DNA of 64,000 bases from Catalimonadaceae bacterium JC749 (GCA_021730635.1 JAJNNC010000001.1:496001-560000), one strand, 5' to 3'. Counted from the first letter of the stretch, positions 1-9,086 are shown. Translations and numbers: made by a program. Notes: generated by a model not told the origin, from the sequence alone.

Positions 1-163
1 ATTCAATTTTGTTTTGTACATAAGAGGGAATGCCAAAAGGTGTTTTCAGCGTCAGACACTCATTAATAAGCTGCTTGTACCTATCTTCAAAAATATGCAG
101 GTTAAGCTCTTCCCCGGGAAAGGCCACTAAATTGAGTGGAAATAATGGTAAATAATTTTCCAT
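1..163 (-). CDS. LON substrate-binding domain protein (N-terminal part only)
   Basis: The reading frame opens at an ATG at 163 on the minus strand and runs off the left edge, so only about 54 residues are seen. They begin MENYLPLFPLNLVAFPGE and continue with a segment containing HIFEDRYKQL. This is the typical start of the LON substrate-binding domain (PUA-like fold) found at the N-terminus of Lon protease and in stand-alone LON-domain proteins of about 200 residues in Bacteroidota. Whether this is full-length Lon or the short stand-alone form cannot be decided here; the short leader before the P-L-F-P-L motif favours the stand-alone form. Confidence 0.8.
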   Translation of the reverse strand, partial: MENYLPLFPLNLVAFPGEELNLHIFEDRYKQLINECLTLKTPFGIPSYVQNKIE

Positions 164-357
164 GGCTATGTATTAAAAACAACGCCACCGTCGTTTTATA
201 GCTGACTATGAAAGATACTTGCCGTTTGGTAAACACTACCTTGATAAGCCATAAAATTAATTATTTAAAGAATAATAATAATATTTCAGGCACGATTATT
301 GTAATTGTTTTATTAGCGCAAGGATTTTTCTAGCGTTTGTTTAAGGTTGATAGTTGG

Positions 358-391
358 CCCCGGACGTCTAGCCACGTCTGGGGTTTTTTTT
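358..391 (+). terminator. Intrinsic terminator, plus-strand orientation
   Basis: The stem CCCCGGACGT pairs with ACGTCTGGGG (one G-U pair) around a 6-nt loop and is followed by eight T residues. The T-tract is on the plus strand, whereas the genes on both sides are on the minus strand. The hairpin touches the stop codon of the aminotransferase. As read it would end rightward transcription; for leftward transcription it is a hairpin without a U-tract. Confidence 0.6.
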
Positions 392-1553
392 ATGAACCAA
401 AACAAGACAGTAATTTTTCCATCTGCTCAGCATCATTATACAGATACGGCGACACCCTAATGGATTTTCCTCTAACAGACACATATACCTTTTTTTCCTG
501 CAACCGCCGATGCAAATTGTCCATTGATAAGTGTGAAGGTAATCTGATACCAAACAAATGACTACCTCTGAAGTGAGCATCTTCCACACTATACCCTTTG
601 TCAATTAAGGCTTGTGTCACTGGTTCTGATAAAACCCGGCAATACTGTTGAATGTTTGCAATACCCCACTGGTTAATCTCCTGTAAGGCCTGTAATAGCA
701 TAGGGACCAAAATAAAGTTACTCCGCTCCCCTACTTCATAACGTAATGATTGGGGTTGGTATTGATCTTGGTAATTGACCAGACCTGAGAAATTTTCACT
801 GCCATAACGGGTAATCCAGCCTTCTTCCAGAGGGTCTCCCCCATCAAAATATTCGCCAAAATAAGCCATTCCAATGCCGTAAGGGCCCATCAGCCATTTA
901 TAACCAGCGCAGATCAGGGCATCCGGTTGGAGTTCCTGTACGCTGAAAGGTAAGGCTCCCACCGACTGGGTACCATCTACTACCAGCAAGGCACCCACTT
1001 CATGCGTACGCCGCCGGATAGCCGCTAAGTCAAATTTTGTCCCATCCGACCAGTGTACATGGCCGATGGCCACCATACGGGTATGCCCATCTATGGCTTC
1101 CAGTATTCTTTCATTCCAGATTTTCCCACGATGGGACAATGTTTCAGGAGGCGCTATGGTAGTGAGCACGCCCCGGCGACTGGCCGTCAGCTTCTGCCAG
1201 GCGTATACATTACTGGGAAATTGCTCTCCGGCTACTATAATTTTATCGCCGGGCGACAAATGAAGATTTTTAGCTACCGTGGCAATCCCATAAGAAACAG
1301 AAGGGATAATGACGATTCGCTGCGGGTCTTCTACATGAATGATTCGGGCAAAGGCCTGACGCAACTGATCAGCCTGATCAAAAAAATCTGGCTGAGTGAT
1401 CAGATGCGGTGTTTTCTTCAATGCCATTCCTTCTATACCGGCAGCCTCCACACTCTTCATCAGAGGAGACATATAAGCACAGTTGAGGTAGGATACCTCA
1501 GGAGGAAGACTAAATTTCTCTTTCTGGGAAGAAAGCATAGGATTTTTTTCCAT
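390..1553 (-). CDS. Class V aminotransferase-fold PLP enzyme
   Basis: This 387-residue protein has the fold-type I pattern of class V aminotransferases and cysteine desulfurase-like enzymes. A phosphate-binding region lies near SVSYGI (residues 85-90). VVDGTQSVGA follows at about 191-200, with the aspartate that contacts the pyridine nitrogen. The presumed PLP lysine is K219 in AGYKWLMGPYG. There is no obvious cysteine-loop of a true desulfurase, so the substrate is unknown; it resembles the broad isopenicillin-N-epimerase-like/aminotransferase V group. The gene stands alone, leftward, and diverges from xdhC at 1651 with about 97 bp between the starts. Family is secure; the reaction is not. 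Confidence 0.85.
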   Translation of the reverse strand: MEKNPMLSSQKEKFSLPPEVSYLNCAYMSPLMKSVEAAGIEGMALKKTPHLITQPDFFDQADQLRQAFARIIHVEDPQRIVIIPSVSYGIATVAKNLHLSPGDKIIVAGEQFPSNVYAWQKLTASRRGVLTTIAPPETLSHRGKIWNERILEAIDGHTRMVAIGHVHWSDGTKFDLAAIRRRTHEVGALLVVDGTQSVGALPFSVQELQPDALICAGYKWLMGPYGIGMAYFGEYFDGGDPLEEGWITRYGSENFSGLVNYQDQYQPQSLRYEVGERSNFILVPMLLQALQEINQWGIANIQQYCRVLSEPVTQALIDKGYSVEDAHFRGSHLFGIRLPSHLSMDNLHRRLQEKKVYVSVRGKSIRVSPYLYNDAEQMEKLLSCFGS

Positions 1554-1650
1554 TCGGTTTAATGATTTTCCGTGAAATAAAGATAGGAAGGTGCTTTATA
1601 TTTATGTAATTTTTGAGTCGCAATAAATTGATTGACTACCGCACTGTACC

Positions 1651-2781
1651 ATGAAAGAATTAAACCGGATTGTCGAGGCCTATCGTCAAACAGACTTTTC
1701 TGAGCAAAAAGCGGCCTTAGCTACGGTTGTAAAAGTACAAGGTTCTTCTTATCGCCGTGCCGGAGCCCGTATGTATATAACGGACGATGGCCGCTGGGTA
1801 GGCGCCATCAGTGGCGGCTGTCTGGAAGGTGATGCCCTGCGAAAAGCACGACAGGCCATTCTGCAGGGAACTTCCAGTGTAGTGACCTATGATACCCTAC
1901 AGGATGACAGCGCCACCAGCTTGGGAGTAGGGTTAGGTTGTAATGGGATTATTGATGTACTGATAGAACCTGTAGATTACCTGCGGGAGCAGATAGACTT
2001 ATTTTCTATTTTCGAAGTTTTCCTGCACACCAGAAAACCTGCTTTGATAGCCACTATTTTTAATATAGAAGAGTCGATGACTTATGGTATTGGTCAGCGA
2101 CTGGTGATTGATAGTGGGGGCAAAGTTTCTCACACCATAGAAGATACAGATCTGGCAGAAAAAATTCAGTCGGATGCTTACAAAGCCTTACAAAACGGAA
2201 AGTCAGCTCCCAGGTTGTATCAAACCGAGAAAGGGCAGGTAGAGGTAGCTTTAGAAATACTGCATCCTAGTATTGAGCTTGTCATTTTTGGAGGTGGGTT
2301 TGACGTGGCCCCGGTTGTGACCTTAGCCAAAACATTGGGCTGGCATGTTACCGTGACGGATGATTGTATAGCTCATACCGGAGCCAAGCGTTTTCCCGGC
2401 GCTGACCAGGTATGGCATGCGGCTCGTGAAACAGTAGTAAGCCAGATGAATATCACTCCTTACTCAGCTGCTGTCTTGATGTCGCATAACTACAAGTATG
2501 ATTTGGCCATTTTGCCTGCTCTGCTAGCGTCTTCTGTACCCTATATCGGAATACTGGGTCCGCGCAAAAGGACACAGAAAATGCTGGATGAACTTTCCCA
2601 AAATGGGAAAACTGTCTCAGAAAGGGAAGAAAGGCGTATCCATAGCCCTATTGGTCTGGATATCGGTGCAGAAACCCCGGAAGAAATTGCGCTGGCCATT
2701 GTAGCAGAAATTCAGGCGAGACATCAGCAAAGAAAAGGAGGGCTTTTAAAAGATCGCCCAGGATTTATTCATGAAAGATAA
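1651..2781 (+). CDS. XdhC/CoxI family protein
   Basis: This 376-residue protein has the two-part XdhC layout. The N-terminal XdhC/CoxI domain includes GSSYRRAGARM (31-41) and AISGGCLEGD (52-61). The C-terminal Rossmann-like domain begins near IFGGGFDVAP (212-221). XdhC proteins bind molybdenum cofactor and help sulfurate and insert it into xanthine dehydrogenase-family hydroxylases (family knowledge). The 3' end overlaps the next gene by 11 bp, so the two are almost certainly translated from one message. No molybdenum hydroxylase subunits lie downstream; instead a broken transposase gene follows, so the client enzyme must be encoded elsewhere. Confidence 0.88.
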   Translation: MKELNRIVEAYRQTDFSEQKAALATVVKVQGSSYRRAGARMYITDDGRWVGAISGGCLEGDALRKARQAILQGTSSVVTYDTLQDDSATSLGVGLGCNGIIDVLIEPVDYLREQIDLFSIFEVFLHTRKPALIATIFNIEESMTYGIGQRLVIDSGGKVSHTIEDTDLAEKIQSDAYKALQNGKSAPRLYQTEKGQVEVALEILHPSIELVIFGGGFDVAPVVTLAKTLGWHVTVTDDCIAHTGAKRFPGADQVWHAARETVVSQMNITPYSAAVLMSHNYKYDLAILPALLASSVPYIGILGPRKRTQKMLDELSQNGKTVSEREERRIHSPIGLDIGAETPEEIALAIVAEIQARHQQRKGGLLKDRPGFIHER

Positions 2782-3388
2782 GTATAAAACGGCAGCTATT
2801 ATCCTGGCCGCTGGTGAATCATCCCGCATGGGGCAGCCTAAACAGTTGCTTACTCTGGATCATCAAACGCTGCTTCAGCAATCTATCGCTACCGCACTGG
2901 CGGCAGAATGCGATCCGGTTGTTGTTGTACTAGGGGCTCATGCCGATTTGATACGACCCACCATTGCACACCAGCCTGTCACCATCACCTACAACGAACA
3001 GTGGAAAGAAGGGATGGGGGGTTCTATACGTACTGGCGTAAGACAATTGACAGCTATGTCAACGCAAACAGAAGCAGCCATTATCATGTTGTGCGATCAG
3101 CCCCTTGTAGATCCTTCGCTGTTGCAGAAACTGATCCATGAGCACCAGTCTTCCGGAAAACTTATCGTAGCATCACAATACCAGGATGTCCTGGGAGTGC
3201 CTGCTTTATTTCATCATAGTTTGTTTGAACAATTGTCCAGGTTGAAGCAAGAAACAGGAGCCAGAAAATTAATCCGAGAATATGAGGATCACACGCAGGC
3301 CGTGCCCTTTGCCGGGGGTAGCATCGATTTAGATACAGCTAAAGATTATCAGAATTATCTACACAGGAGAGATGACAAAAGTGGTTGA
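2771..3388 (+). CDS. MobA/MocA-like molybdenum cofactor nucleotidyltransferase
   Basis: This 205-residue GT-A-fold nucleotidyltransferase has the signature LAAGESSRMGQPKQ at 12-25 (nucleotide-binding glycine loop and catalytic lysine K24) and a LCDQP motif near residue 112 whose aspartate should bind the metal. In this family the enzyme attaches CMP or GMP to molybdopterin. Overlap with xdhC by 11 bp points to the cytidylyltransferase (MocA-like) branch that serves xanthine-dehydrogenase-type enzymes; that assignment is inferred from the neighbour. The ATG at 2771 fits the motif position. Confidence 0.85.
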   Translation: MKDKYKTAAIILAAGESSRMGQPKQLLTLDHQTLLQQSIATALAAECDPVVVVLGAHADLIRPTIAHQPVTITYNEQWKEGMGGSIRTGVRQLTAMSTQTEAAIIMLCDQPLVDPSLLQKLIHEHQSSGKLIVASQYQDVLGVPALFHHSLFEQLSRLKQETGARKLIREYEDHTQAVPFAGGSIDLDTAKDYQNYLHRRDDKSG

Positions 3389-3462
3389 GGAGAGCACATA
3401 AACAACTACTACTATTACATTATTGGCAAAAAGTTATTGGGATGCAATTGCATACAAATGAT

Positions 3463-3919
3463 ATGGCATATCAGAAACAAAAGCAGTATCGATTACCAGG
3501 CTATGATTATGCCAAGTCTGACGAATATTTTATTACCATCTGCACCAAAGAACGACAACCTTTTCTGGGAGGTATTTCACAGGGGGCTATGAAGTTATCT
3601 AGGATGGGGAATATAGCAAAGAAATTTTTGCTGGAAATTCCCGGAAAATTTGAAAATGTTCATCTGGATGAATGGATTATCATCCCGATTAATCATGTTC
3701 CTATCAAAAACAAATCAGGTATTCCAAACAACCCTATGGAATTACCCTATAATACTGTTGGAAAATTATGCGCTGGTATAAAGATGGGTAAAATTTGAAT
3801 GCGGCAAACAGGGAAATTCTTTATTTGCCTGGCAGGCACGATTTCATGATCATATTATCCGAAATACTCTTTCTTTAGAAAGGATACGCCATTATATCAG
3901 AAATAATCCATTAAGGTGA
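3463..3919 (+). pseudogene. Broken REP-associated tyrosine (Y1) transposase
   Basis: The N-terminal half reads MAYQKQKQYRLPGYDYAK, then YFITICTKERQPFLGG, MKLSRMG and LDEWIIIP, the classic opening of Bacteroidota REP-associated Y1 transposases. Where the family has MPNHVHGI, the sequence reads IPINHVPIKN and then runs into unrelated residues and a stop at 3798. The C-terminal end reappears about 30 nt later in another frame (3829-3919) as FAWQARFHDHIIRN, then IRHYIRNNPLR and a stop. The HUH histidine pair is damaged and the middle, including the catalytic tyrosine region, is missing. An internal deletion plus frameshift has inactivated the gene. Confidence 0.85.
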
Positions 3920-4033
3920 GAGTAAGATCGTTTAACCTAAACATTACAAGATCAAAATAGTATTTATCAAAGTAATCGCTGACAGTAATACACTGATTGT
4001 CCGCTTACTCTAAACTACCTAAATGTTAATCCT

Positions 4034-5512
4034 ATGATAACCAAAGTATACAACCTGATCGCCCTGTTTGCTCTGTTACTCTACGGGTACCCTCTGTATT
4101 TATCAAGTCTTGATTATCAGAACAACGCACCTGAATTGGCCACGCCAACAACACTGATGGTAGACACCCTACCGCAGGCTGTGCTGGAAAAAGCCCAAAC
4201 GAATTTTGAAACGTACTGCTCTGGCTGCCACGGCGAACAGATGCAAGCCTTTGTAGACCGCAACTGGAAGCATGGTAATACAAAACAGGCTATCGTACAA
4301 TCCATTACCCATGGCTATAGTGATGTAGGAATGCCTGCTTTCGGCCAAGTGCTTTCCGCAGAGGAAATTGATGGCTTAGCCGGCTATATACTTACGGGCA
4401 TTGAAAATGTAGATCGCTATACTTTTCAGGAAGAAACGCTACAATCAGATACCTTCCTGACAGCCTCTTTTCAGTTCAGCCTTGACACCCTGGCCAGCAA
4501 CCTGGAAGTTCCCTGGGGCATGGCTTTCCTGCCCGATGGAGATATGCTCATCACAGAGCGATCCGGTACACTCTACCGGCTTCGCCAGGATCGGACACTG
4601 GAAGCAGTAGAAGGAGTTCCTCCCGTACTGGCCGAAGGGCAGGGTGGCCTGCTGGATGTAGCCCTCCATCCCGATTTTGAGAACAATGCCTGGATTTACC
4701 TTTCCTATTCCATTTTCAAAGTAGAAGGAGGTGATACCCTTTCTTCTACAGCCATTACCCGAGCTAAGCTGGAAGGTAATACCCTTTCAAACCAAGAAAA
4801 AATATTCGAAGCGCTCCCTTATGCCAAGACACGACACCATTACGGGTCCCGTCTGGCGTTTGACAAGGAAGGATATCTCTACTTCTCCGTAGGCGACAGG
4901 GGCAACCGGGAGGAGAACCCCCAAAATCTGGATAACCATTGTGGAAAGATTCACAGAATTAAGGATGATGGCAGTATCCCAGAAGACAACCCTTTTGTCA
5001 ACCAGCAAGGGGCCCTGCCTTCTATTTACTCTTATGGCCACCGTAATCCACAGGGTGTAGCCATACAGCCTGCCACTGGTGTCGTTTGGACCCATGAGCA
5101 TGGCCCCAGAGGTGGTGATGAGGTCAATATCATTCAAAAAGCACATAATTATGGCTGGCCTGTTATTTCCTATGGTATCAATTATGATGGTACTACCTTC
5201 ACCCACCAAACGACTCAGGAGGGTATGGATCAGCCTGTCTTATATTGGGTCCCTTCCATCGCTCCTTGTGGTATGGCTTTCGTCGAGGGAGATCGCTACA
5301 AAGGATGGGAAAACCATCTACTGGTAGGCTCTCTGCGCTTCAAGTACCTGAACCTATGCAAAGTAGAAGGTAATAAGATCGTGCAGGAAGAGATACTGAT
5401 GGAAAATATAGGAAGGGTCAGAAATGTAGAGATGGGTCCCGATGGGTACATCTATGTAGCAGTGGAAGAACCTGGAGCCATTTATAAGTTGGTTCCCCTT
5501 GAGGATTCATAG
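4034..5512 (+). CDS. Cytochrome c - PQQ-dependent sugar dehydrogenase fusion
   Basis: This 492-residue exported protein has a hydrophobic N-terminal segment at about 5-22. A class I cytochrome c domain follows, with the heme motif CSGCH at 62-66 and a likely Met ligand in GMPAFG near residue 99. From about residue 145 there is a GSDH/SMBP-type beta-propeller, with VPWGMAFLPDGDMLITER, SVGDRGNREENPQ, YSYGHRNPQG and HGPRGGDEVN. The family oxidises sugars or alcohols with PQQ (or is a catalytically silent relative); the fused heme would take the electrons. The C-terminal propeller is complete. A TlpA-like thioredoxin starts within 40 bp downstream. Confidence 0.87.
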   Translation: MITKVYNLIALFALLLYGYPLYLSSLDYQNNAPELATPTTLMVDTLPQAVLEKAQTNFETYCSGCHGEQMQAFVDRNWKHGNTKQAIVQSITHGYSDVGMPAFGQVLSAEEIDGLAGYILTGIENVDRYTFQEETLQSDTFLTASFQFSLDTLASNLEVPWGMAFLPDGDMLITERSGTLYRLRQDRTLEAVEGVPPVLAEGQGGLLDVALHPDFENNAWIYLSYSIFKVEGGDTLSSTAITRAKLEGNTLSNQEKIFEALPYAKTRHHYGSRLAFDKEGYLYFSVGDRGNREENPQNLDNHCGKIHRIKDDGSIPEDNPFVNQQGALPSIYSYGHRNPQGVAIQPATGVVWTHEHGPRGGDEVNIIQKAHNYGWPVISYGINYDGTTFTHQTTQEGMDQPVLYWVPSIAPCGMAFVEGDRYKGWENHLLVGSLRFKYLNLCKVEGNKIVQEEILMENIGRVRNVEMGPDGYIYVAVEEPGAIYKLVPLEDS

Positions 5513-5551
5513 AGAGGCGGGGTGCTCCATTTTTATTCTTTACAATGCGTT

Positions 5552-6127
5552 ATGAAAAAAACCATGAGAAGAATCCTGCTGGAATGGGGAATCATAGGCA
5601 GTATAGGGCTGCTGCTCTATATCACCGGCATGCATACACAGGTTATGGGATTTATCCAGCAGGGTATTTTAATGACCGGCCTGGTTCGTCCCGACCTAAA
5701 GGAAACGGATGAGAACTCAAAGGCAGATTATGGACTCACCCTTGTCAACAGCCAGGGGGAAAGGGTAGATATGCGTGACTTTAAAGGAAAAGTGATTTTT
5801 CTGAACTTCTGGGCTACCTGGTGTCCTCCCTGCCTGGCGGAAATGCCGGGTATCAATAAACTGTATAACGATGTAAAAGAAGAAGACATCGTTTTCCTGA
5901 TGGTATCGCTGGACAAGGATTTTGAAAAAGCCCGAAAATTCAAAGCCAGGAAAGATTTCAGCTTCGAGGTATACCGGCTGGCAGGCAGCCTCCCCGCACA
6001 ATATCATAGCCCGAGCATTCCTACTACCTTTGTGATCTCTTCCGAGGGAAAGATAGTGCTCAAACATACCGGCATGGCACACTACGATACGGAGCGTTTC
6101 AGACAATTTCTGAGTGACAACACATAG
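5552..6127 (+). CDS. TlpA-like membrane-anchored thioredoxin
   Basis: From the ATG at 5552 the product has about 191 residues: a basic start, one transmembrane helix, then a thioredoxin fold with NFWATWCPPCLAEMPG (active site CPPC) and the cis-proline segment SIPTTFVI. TlpA/ResA proteins reduce disulfides or apocytochrome cysteines in the periplasm. Position 10-40 bp after a cytochrome c-containing dehydrogenase fits a role in its maturation (inference). An in-frame GTG at 5522 would add ten residues with no hydrophobic character, so I prefer 5552. Confidence 0.85.
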   Translation: MKKTMRRILLEWGIIGSIGLLLYITGMHTQVMGFIQQGILMTGLVRPDLKETDENSKADYGLTLVNSQGERVDMRDFKGKVIFLNFWATWCPPCLAEMPGINKLYNDVKEEDIVFLMVSLDKDFEKARKFKARKDFSFEVYRLAGSLPAQYHSPSIPTTFVISSEGKIVLKHTGMAHYDTERFRQFLSDNT

Positions 6128-6228
6128 TTAATCACTTAAAAATTATATATTTTTATCATAGGAAACTATTTATTACCCAGCTGCTTCTGAAGCTCCTTAT
6201 ATCAATACATGAGTAAACACTGATATTC

Positions 6229-7032
6229 ATGAGAAGTATAGCATGCTTCATTTTACTTTTATCACTGGCCATGCACAGTTACGGACAAACCCCTAAAAAA
6301 GCAGAAACTGTCAGTTTGAATGGCATACAGCTTTATTACGAAGTGTATGGTGCAGGTGAGCCCCTTCTGTTATTACACGGCTGGACGCAAACCTCACAAT
6401 CCTGGATAGAACACATCGCTGATTATGCGCTTCACTTCGAGGTATACGCTGTTGATTTAAGGGGGCATGGTAGAACCACACCCCTTAGTGAAGACTTTTC
6501 TATCAAAAAAGCAGCAGAAGATATATTGGCTTTGATCCATCACCTCAACCTGGAGAAAGTCAAAGCGATTGGTTTGAGTTTTGGGGGCATTGCCTTGCTT
6601 GAACTAACCCACCTACATCCGGAGAAAATCGCCTCCATGGTGCTGATTGGTACCGCCTATCAATATAGTGGGCAAGACAATCAGGCAGAAAACCAGGCTT
6701 TCCAATTTGAAAATCTACCTCCTGAATTTATTGAGCAGCTTCGCCGGCAGCACCATGGAGGAGAAACACAAATCAAAGCGCTGTTTGATCCGAAGGTAGC
6801 CTATGAAGTCAGGCTTTCGAAAGATGACCTTCACCGCATCAGGGTAAAAACACTCATCATTAGCGGTGACCATGATACGGTAGCAGGCACGAACACTGCT
6901 TTCGAGCTTCACCAGCATTTACCCAGTTCTTACCTCTGGATTGTTCCTCATGGAGATCATACGCCTATTTATGGCCCTCAAAAAGCTGATTTCATTCGCC
7001 TCACCACCGCTTTCCTGAAAGATGAATGGTAA
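6229..7032 (+). CDS. Secreted alpha/beta hydrolase
   Basis: This 267-residue protein has a clear signal peptide (about 1-20, ending SYGQ). The alpha/beta hydrolase fold shows the HGW oxyanion loop (50-52), the nucleophile elbow GLSFGG with S117, an acid in SGDHDTV (about 212-216) and the catalytic His in PHGDHTP. The family covers esterases, epoxide hydrolases, haloperoxidase-like enzymes and others; the substrate cannot be read from sequence. It stands alone between the thioredoxin and the DUF1579 gene. Confidence 0.85.
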   Translation: MRSIACFILLLSLAMHSYGQTPKKAETVSLNGIQLYYEVYGAGEPLLLLHGWTQTSQSWIEHIADYALHFEVYAVDLRGHGRTTPLSEDFSIKKAAEDILALIHHLNLEKVKAIGLSFGGIALLELTHLHPEKIASMVLIGTAYQYSGQDNQAENQAFQFENLPPEFIEQLRRQHHGGETQIKALFDPKVAYEVRLSKDDLHRIRVKTLIISGDHDTVAGTNTAFELHQHLPSSYLWIVPHGDHTPIYGPQKADFIRLTTAFLKDEW

Positions 7033-7129
7033 CAAGAGGATAGCGCAGGCTGTCGAAAACGTACAATTTTATTGAAACCCTTTTTCAGACTTTTGCCCTA
7101 AGTTTTCAGCTATTGTCAACAGAAATACA

Positions 7130-7645
7130 ATGGGCAAAGAAAAATTTGAAACCTCCAGAGCCACCGGCATACATTTTCAACTCAGCCAGCTAGCAGGAGA
7201 ATGGGAAGGCATTACCCGTACCTGGTTTGAACCTAATGTACTGGCGGACGAATCTCCTGCCCGCGGTACGATCCGCACCATGCTAGACGGAAGGTTTATC
7301 CTGCACGAATACCAGGGTAGTATAGAAGGTAAATTGCTGGAAGGAATGGCTATTTTTGGATACCAATTGGGCCATGAGAAACTACAATGTGCCTGGGTAG
7401 ACAGCTTTCATATGGGCACTGGTATGATGTTTTCGGAAGGGAATCGTCCGGGCCAGGCACCTCACCCATGGTCTGTGCTGGGCAGTTATGGCATGCCAGA
7501 TAGCAGTCAGCGCTGGGGGTGGCGTACCGAATTGGAACTTGTTGATCAGGATCAGCTCCTGATTACCGCTTACAATATTTCACCCGAAGGAGAAGAAGCC
7601 AAAGCCGTAGAAACGACCTATCACCGTGTAAACCGGAAACGTTAA
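7130..7645 (+). CDS. DUF1579 family protein
   Basis: This 171-residue cytosolic protein has no signal peptide. It contains LAGEWEGITRTWF near the start, then TMLDGRFILHEYQG and AIFGYQLGHEKLQCAWVDSF. This is the pattern of DUF1579 (lipocalin-like beta-barrel of unknown function). The stop lies 17 bp before the SRPBCC gene, suggesting one transcript with it. Its function is unknown. Confidence 0.75.
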   Translation: MGKEKFETSRATGIHFQLSQLAGEWEGITRTWFEPNVLADESPARGTIRTMLDGRFILHEYQGSIEGKLLEGMAIFGYQLGHEKLQCAWVDSFHMGTGMMFSEGNRPGQAPHPWSVLGSYGMPDSSQRWGWRTELELVDQDQLLITAYNISPEGEEAKAVETTYHRVNRKR

Positions 7646-7662
7646 AGAAAGCGATCATCAAC

Positions 7663-8127
7663 ATGGAGAACCAAAATTTTGCCAAGGCGGAAATGTTAAT
7701 TCGCCAACCGGTTGACAGGGTGTTTGAAGCATTTGTTGACCCTGCCATAACCACTAAATTCTGGTTTACCAAAAGTACAGGAAAACTGGAAGAGCATAAA
7801 AAAGTTGATTGGTCCTGGGAAATGTACGGTTTTACAGCTACTGTGCTGGTCAAGAAAATTGAAAGAAATAAAAAGATTGTGATTGAGTGGGGAGATGATG
7901 ACACCAAATCCACTGTAGAATGGTCTTTTCAACCATTCAGTGCCCACACCACATGGGTGAGTATTATCAATAAAGGTTTTGAAGGCACGTCAGAACAAAT
8001 GCTGTCTCAGGTCCGTGATTCCACTGAGGGATTTTCATTGGTACTGGCCGGCTTGAAAGCCTATTTAGAACATCACATTCAACTAAATCTGGTGGCCGAC
8101 AGATTTCCCAAGGAACTGAATGCTTAG
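7663..8127 (+). CDS. SRPBCC / AHSA1-like domain protein
   Basis: These 154 residues have the START/Bet v1-like (AHSA1) layout: an opening strand and helix with IRQPVDRVFEAFVDPAITTKFWF, a central VDWSWEMYG, then VEWSF and a long C-terminal helix from about residue 115 (STEGFSLVLAGLKAYLE). Members bind small hydrophobic ligands or act as Hsp90 co-chaperone-like proteins; Bacteroidota have many small stand-alone copies. Separated from DUF1579 by 17 bp and read in the same direction. The exact role is unknown. Confidence 0.8.
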   Translation: MENQNFAKAEMLIRQPVDRVFEAFVDPAITTKFWFTKSTGKLEEHKKVDWSWEMYGFTATVLVKKIERNKKIVIEWGDDDTKSTVEWSFQPFSAHTTWVSIINKGFEGTSEQMLSQVRDSTEGFSLVLAGLKAYLEHHIQLNLVADRFPKELNA

Positions 8128-8215
8128 GGTATGCCCAACACATACATTATCAAATGCCTTCATAAAACTTCAAATGAATTCATTTTTGTAGCTAACTCAA
8201 CCAGGATTTCCCACC

Positions 8216-8608
8216 ATGATGCCTACTACCTTCTTACAGATGATTCCTGTTCTACCCTCTGCTGACGTAGAAAGAGATGTTGTATGGTATCGGGAGAAAA
8301 CGGGTTTCGATTGCCTTGACAAAGCTTACAGGCAAGAAGGCACACCGAGCAGTTACGCTGTACTCAGCCGCGACAATCAATATATCCATCTGCAATGGCA
8401 TGCTGGCACAACAGATGATCCGCTGCTTGAGGGTTCAGTGATCAAGATTTATGTGAAGAATATAAAGCCTTTGTTTGAAGAGTTTGTGGAACGAGGCACC
8501 ATCACCCCCGAACAGTTTCGCAAGGATACACCCTGGAAAACAAACGAATTCGGTTTTTACGACTTGAATCATAACGCCATTTTCATAATGGAAGACAGTG
8601 CATCATGA
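8216..8608 (+). CDS. VOC family (glyoxalase/bleomycin-resistance-like) protein
   Basis: This 130-residue protein has the paired beta-alpha-beta-beta-beta units of the vicinal oxygen chelate fold. MIPVLPSADVERDVVWYREKTGF opens the first unit and FGFYDLNHNAIFIMED closes the second. It resembles bleomycin-resistance-type binding proteins more than a metal-dependent glyoxalase: of the usual metal ligands only HLQW and a final E are apparent. First of two VOC genes in tandem, 88 bp apart. Confidence 0.82.
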   Translation: MMPTTFLQMIPVLPSADVERDVVWYREKTGFDCLDKAYRQEGTPSSYAVLSRDNQYIHLQWHAGTTDDPLLEGSVIKIYVKNIKPLFEEFVERGTITPEQFRKDTPWKTNEFGFYDLNHNAIFIMEDSAS

Positions 8609-8696
8609 TACATTCTTTGATACTTACTACACACTGCCTTCCTGTTTGTAGCCATCTTTCTGTATAGCATTCTTAAATTTTAACTTAAAAATAAAT

Positions 8697-9086
8697 ATGA
8701 CCCATCACGAAACAACCCCCGATATACGATTTGAAGGAGGGGTTAACATTGCCATTAAAATACCAAAAAGTAAATATGAAGAAACGGTAGCTTTTTACCG
8801 GGATATCTTGAAGCTTGAAGTGATAGAAAAGCGTATTGACAACCCTACGGTTTCCAGGACACACCAGGTGAAGTTTGGGAGCAATGTGGTCTGGCTCGAC
8901 TGTGTTGACAATTACACCCATTCAGAAACCTGGTTAGAGTTAAACACCACAGATGTTGCTCAGGCCACGCAATATTTGCAAACAAAAGGAGTAGGCACTT
9001 GTGATGAATTGGAGAAAATCCCAGAGGATATGCATTGGATCATGGACCCCGCTGGAACGGTATTCATCCTCGGAAAACCAGAATAA
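8697..9086 (+). CDS. VOC family protein
   Basis: This second VOC protein has 129 residues and little obvious similarity to its neighbour. VNIAIKIPKSKYEETVAFYRDIL forms the first unit, and WIMDPAGTVFILGKPE ends the second. The proline- and glycine-containing end (DPAGTVFIL) is typical of glyoxalase-like proteins. No catalytic assignment is possible. The gene is convergent with the GH130-like lipoprotein gene; the two stop codons are 55 bp apart with no clear hairpin. Confidence 0.8.
   Translation: MTHHETTPDIRFEGGVNIAIKIPKSKYEETVAFYRDILKLEVIEKRIDNPTVSRTHQVKFGSNVVWLDCVDNYTHSETWLELNTTDVAQATQYLQTKGVGTCDELEKIPEDMHWIMDPAGTVFILGKPE

Noticed and set aside
3988-4010. TGTCCG before the PQQ dehydrogenase gene
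   Set aside because: Only a single half-site; the right half (CTCTAA) does not match and there is no second site at 20 bp.
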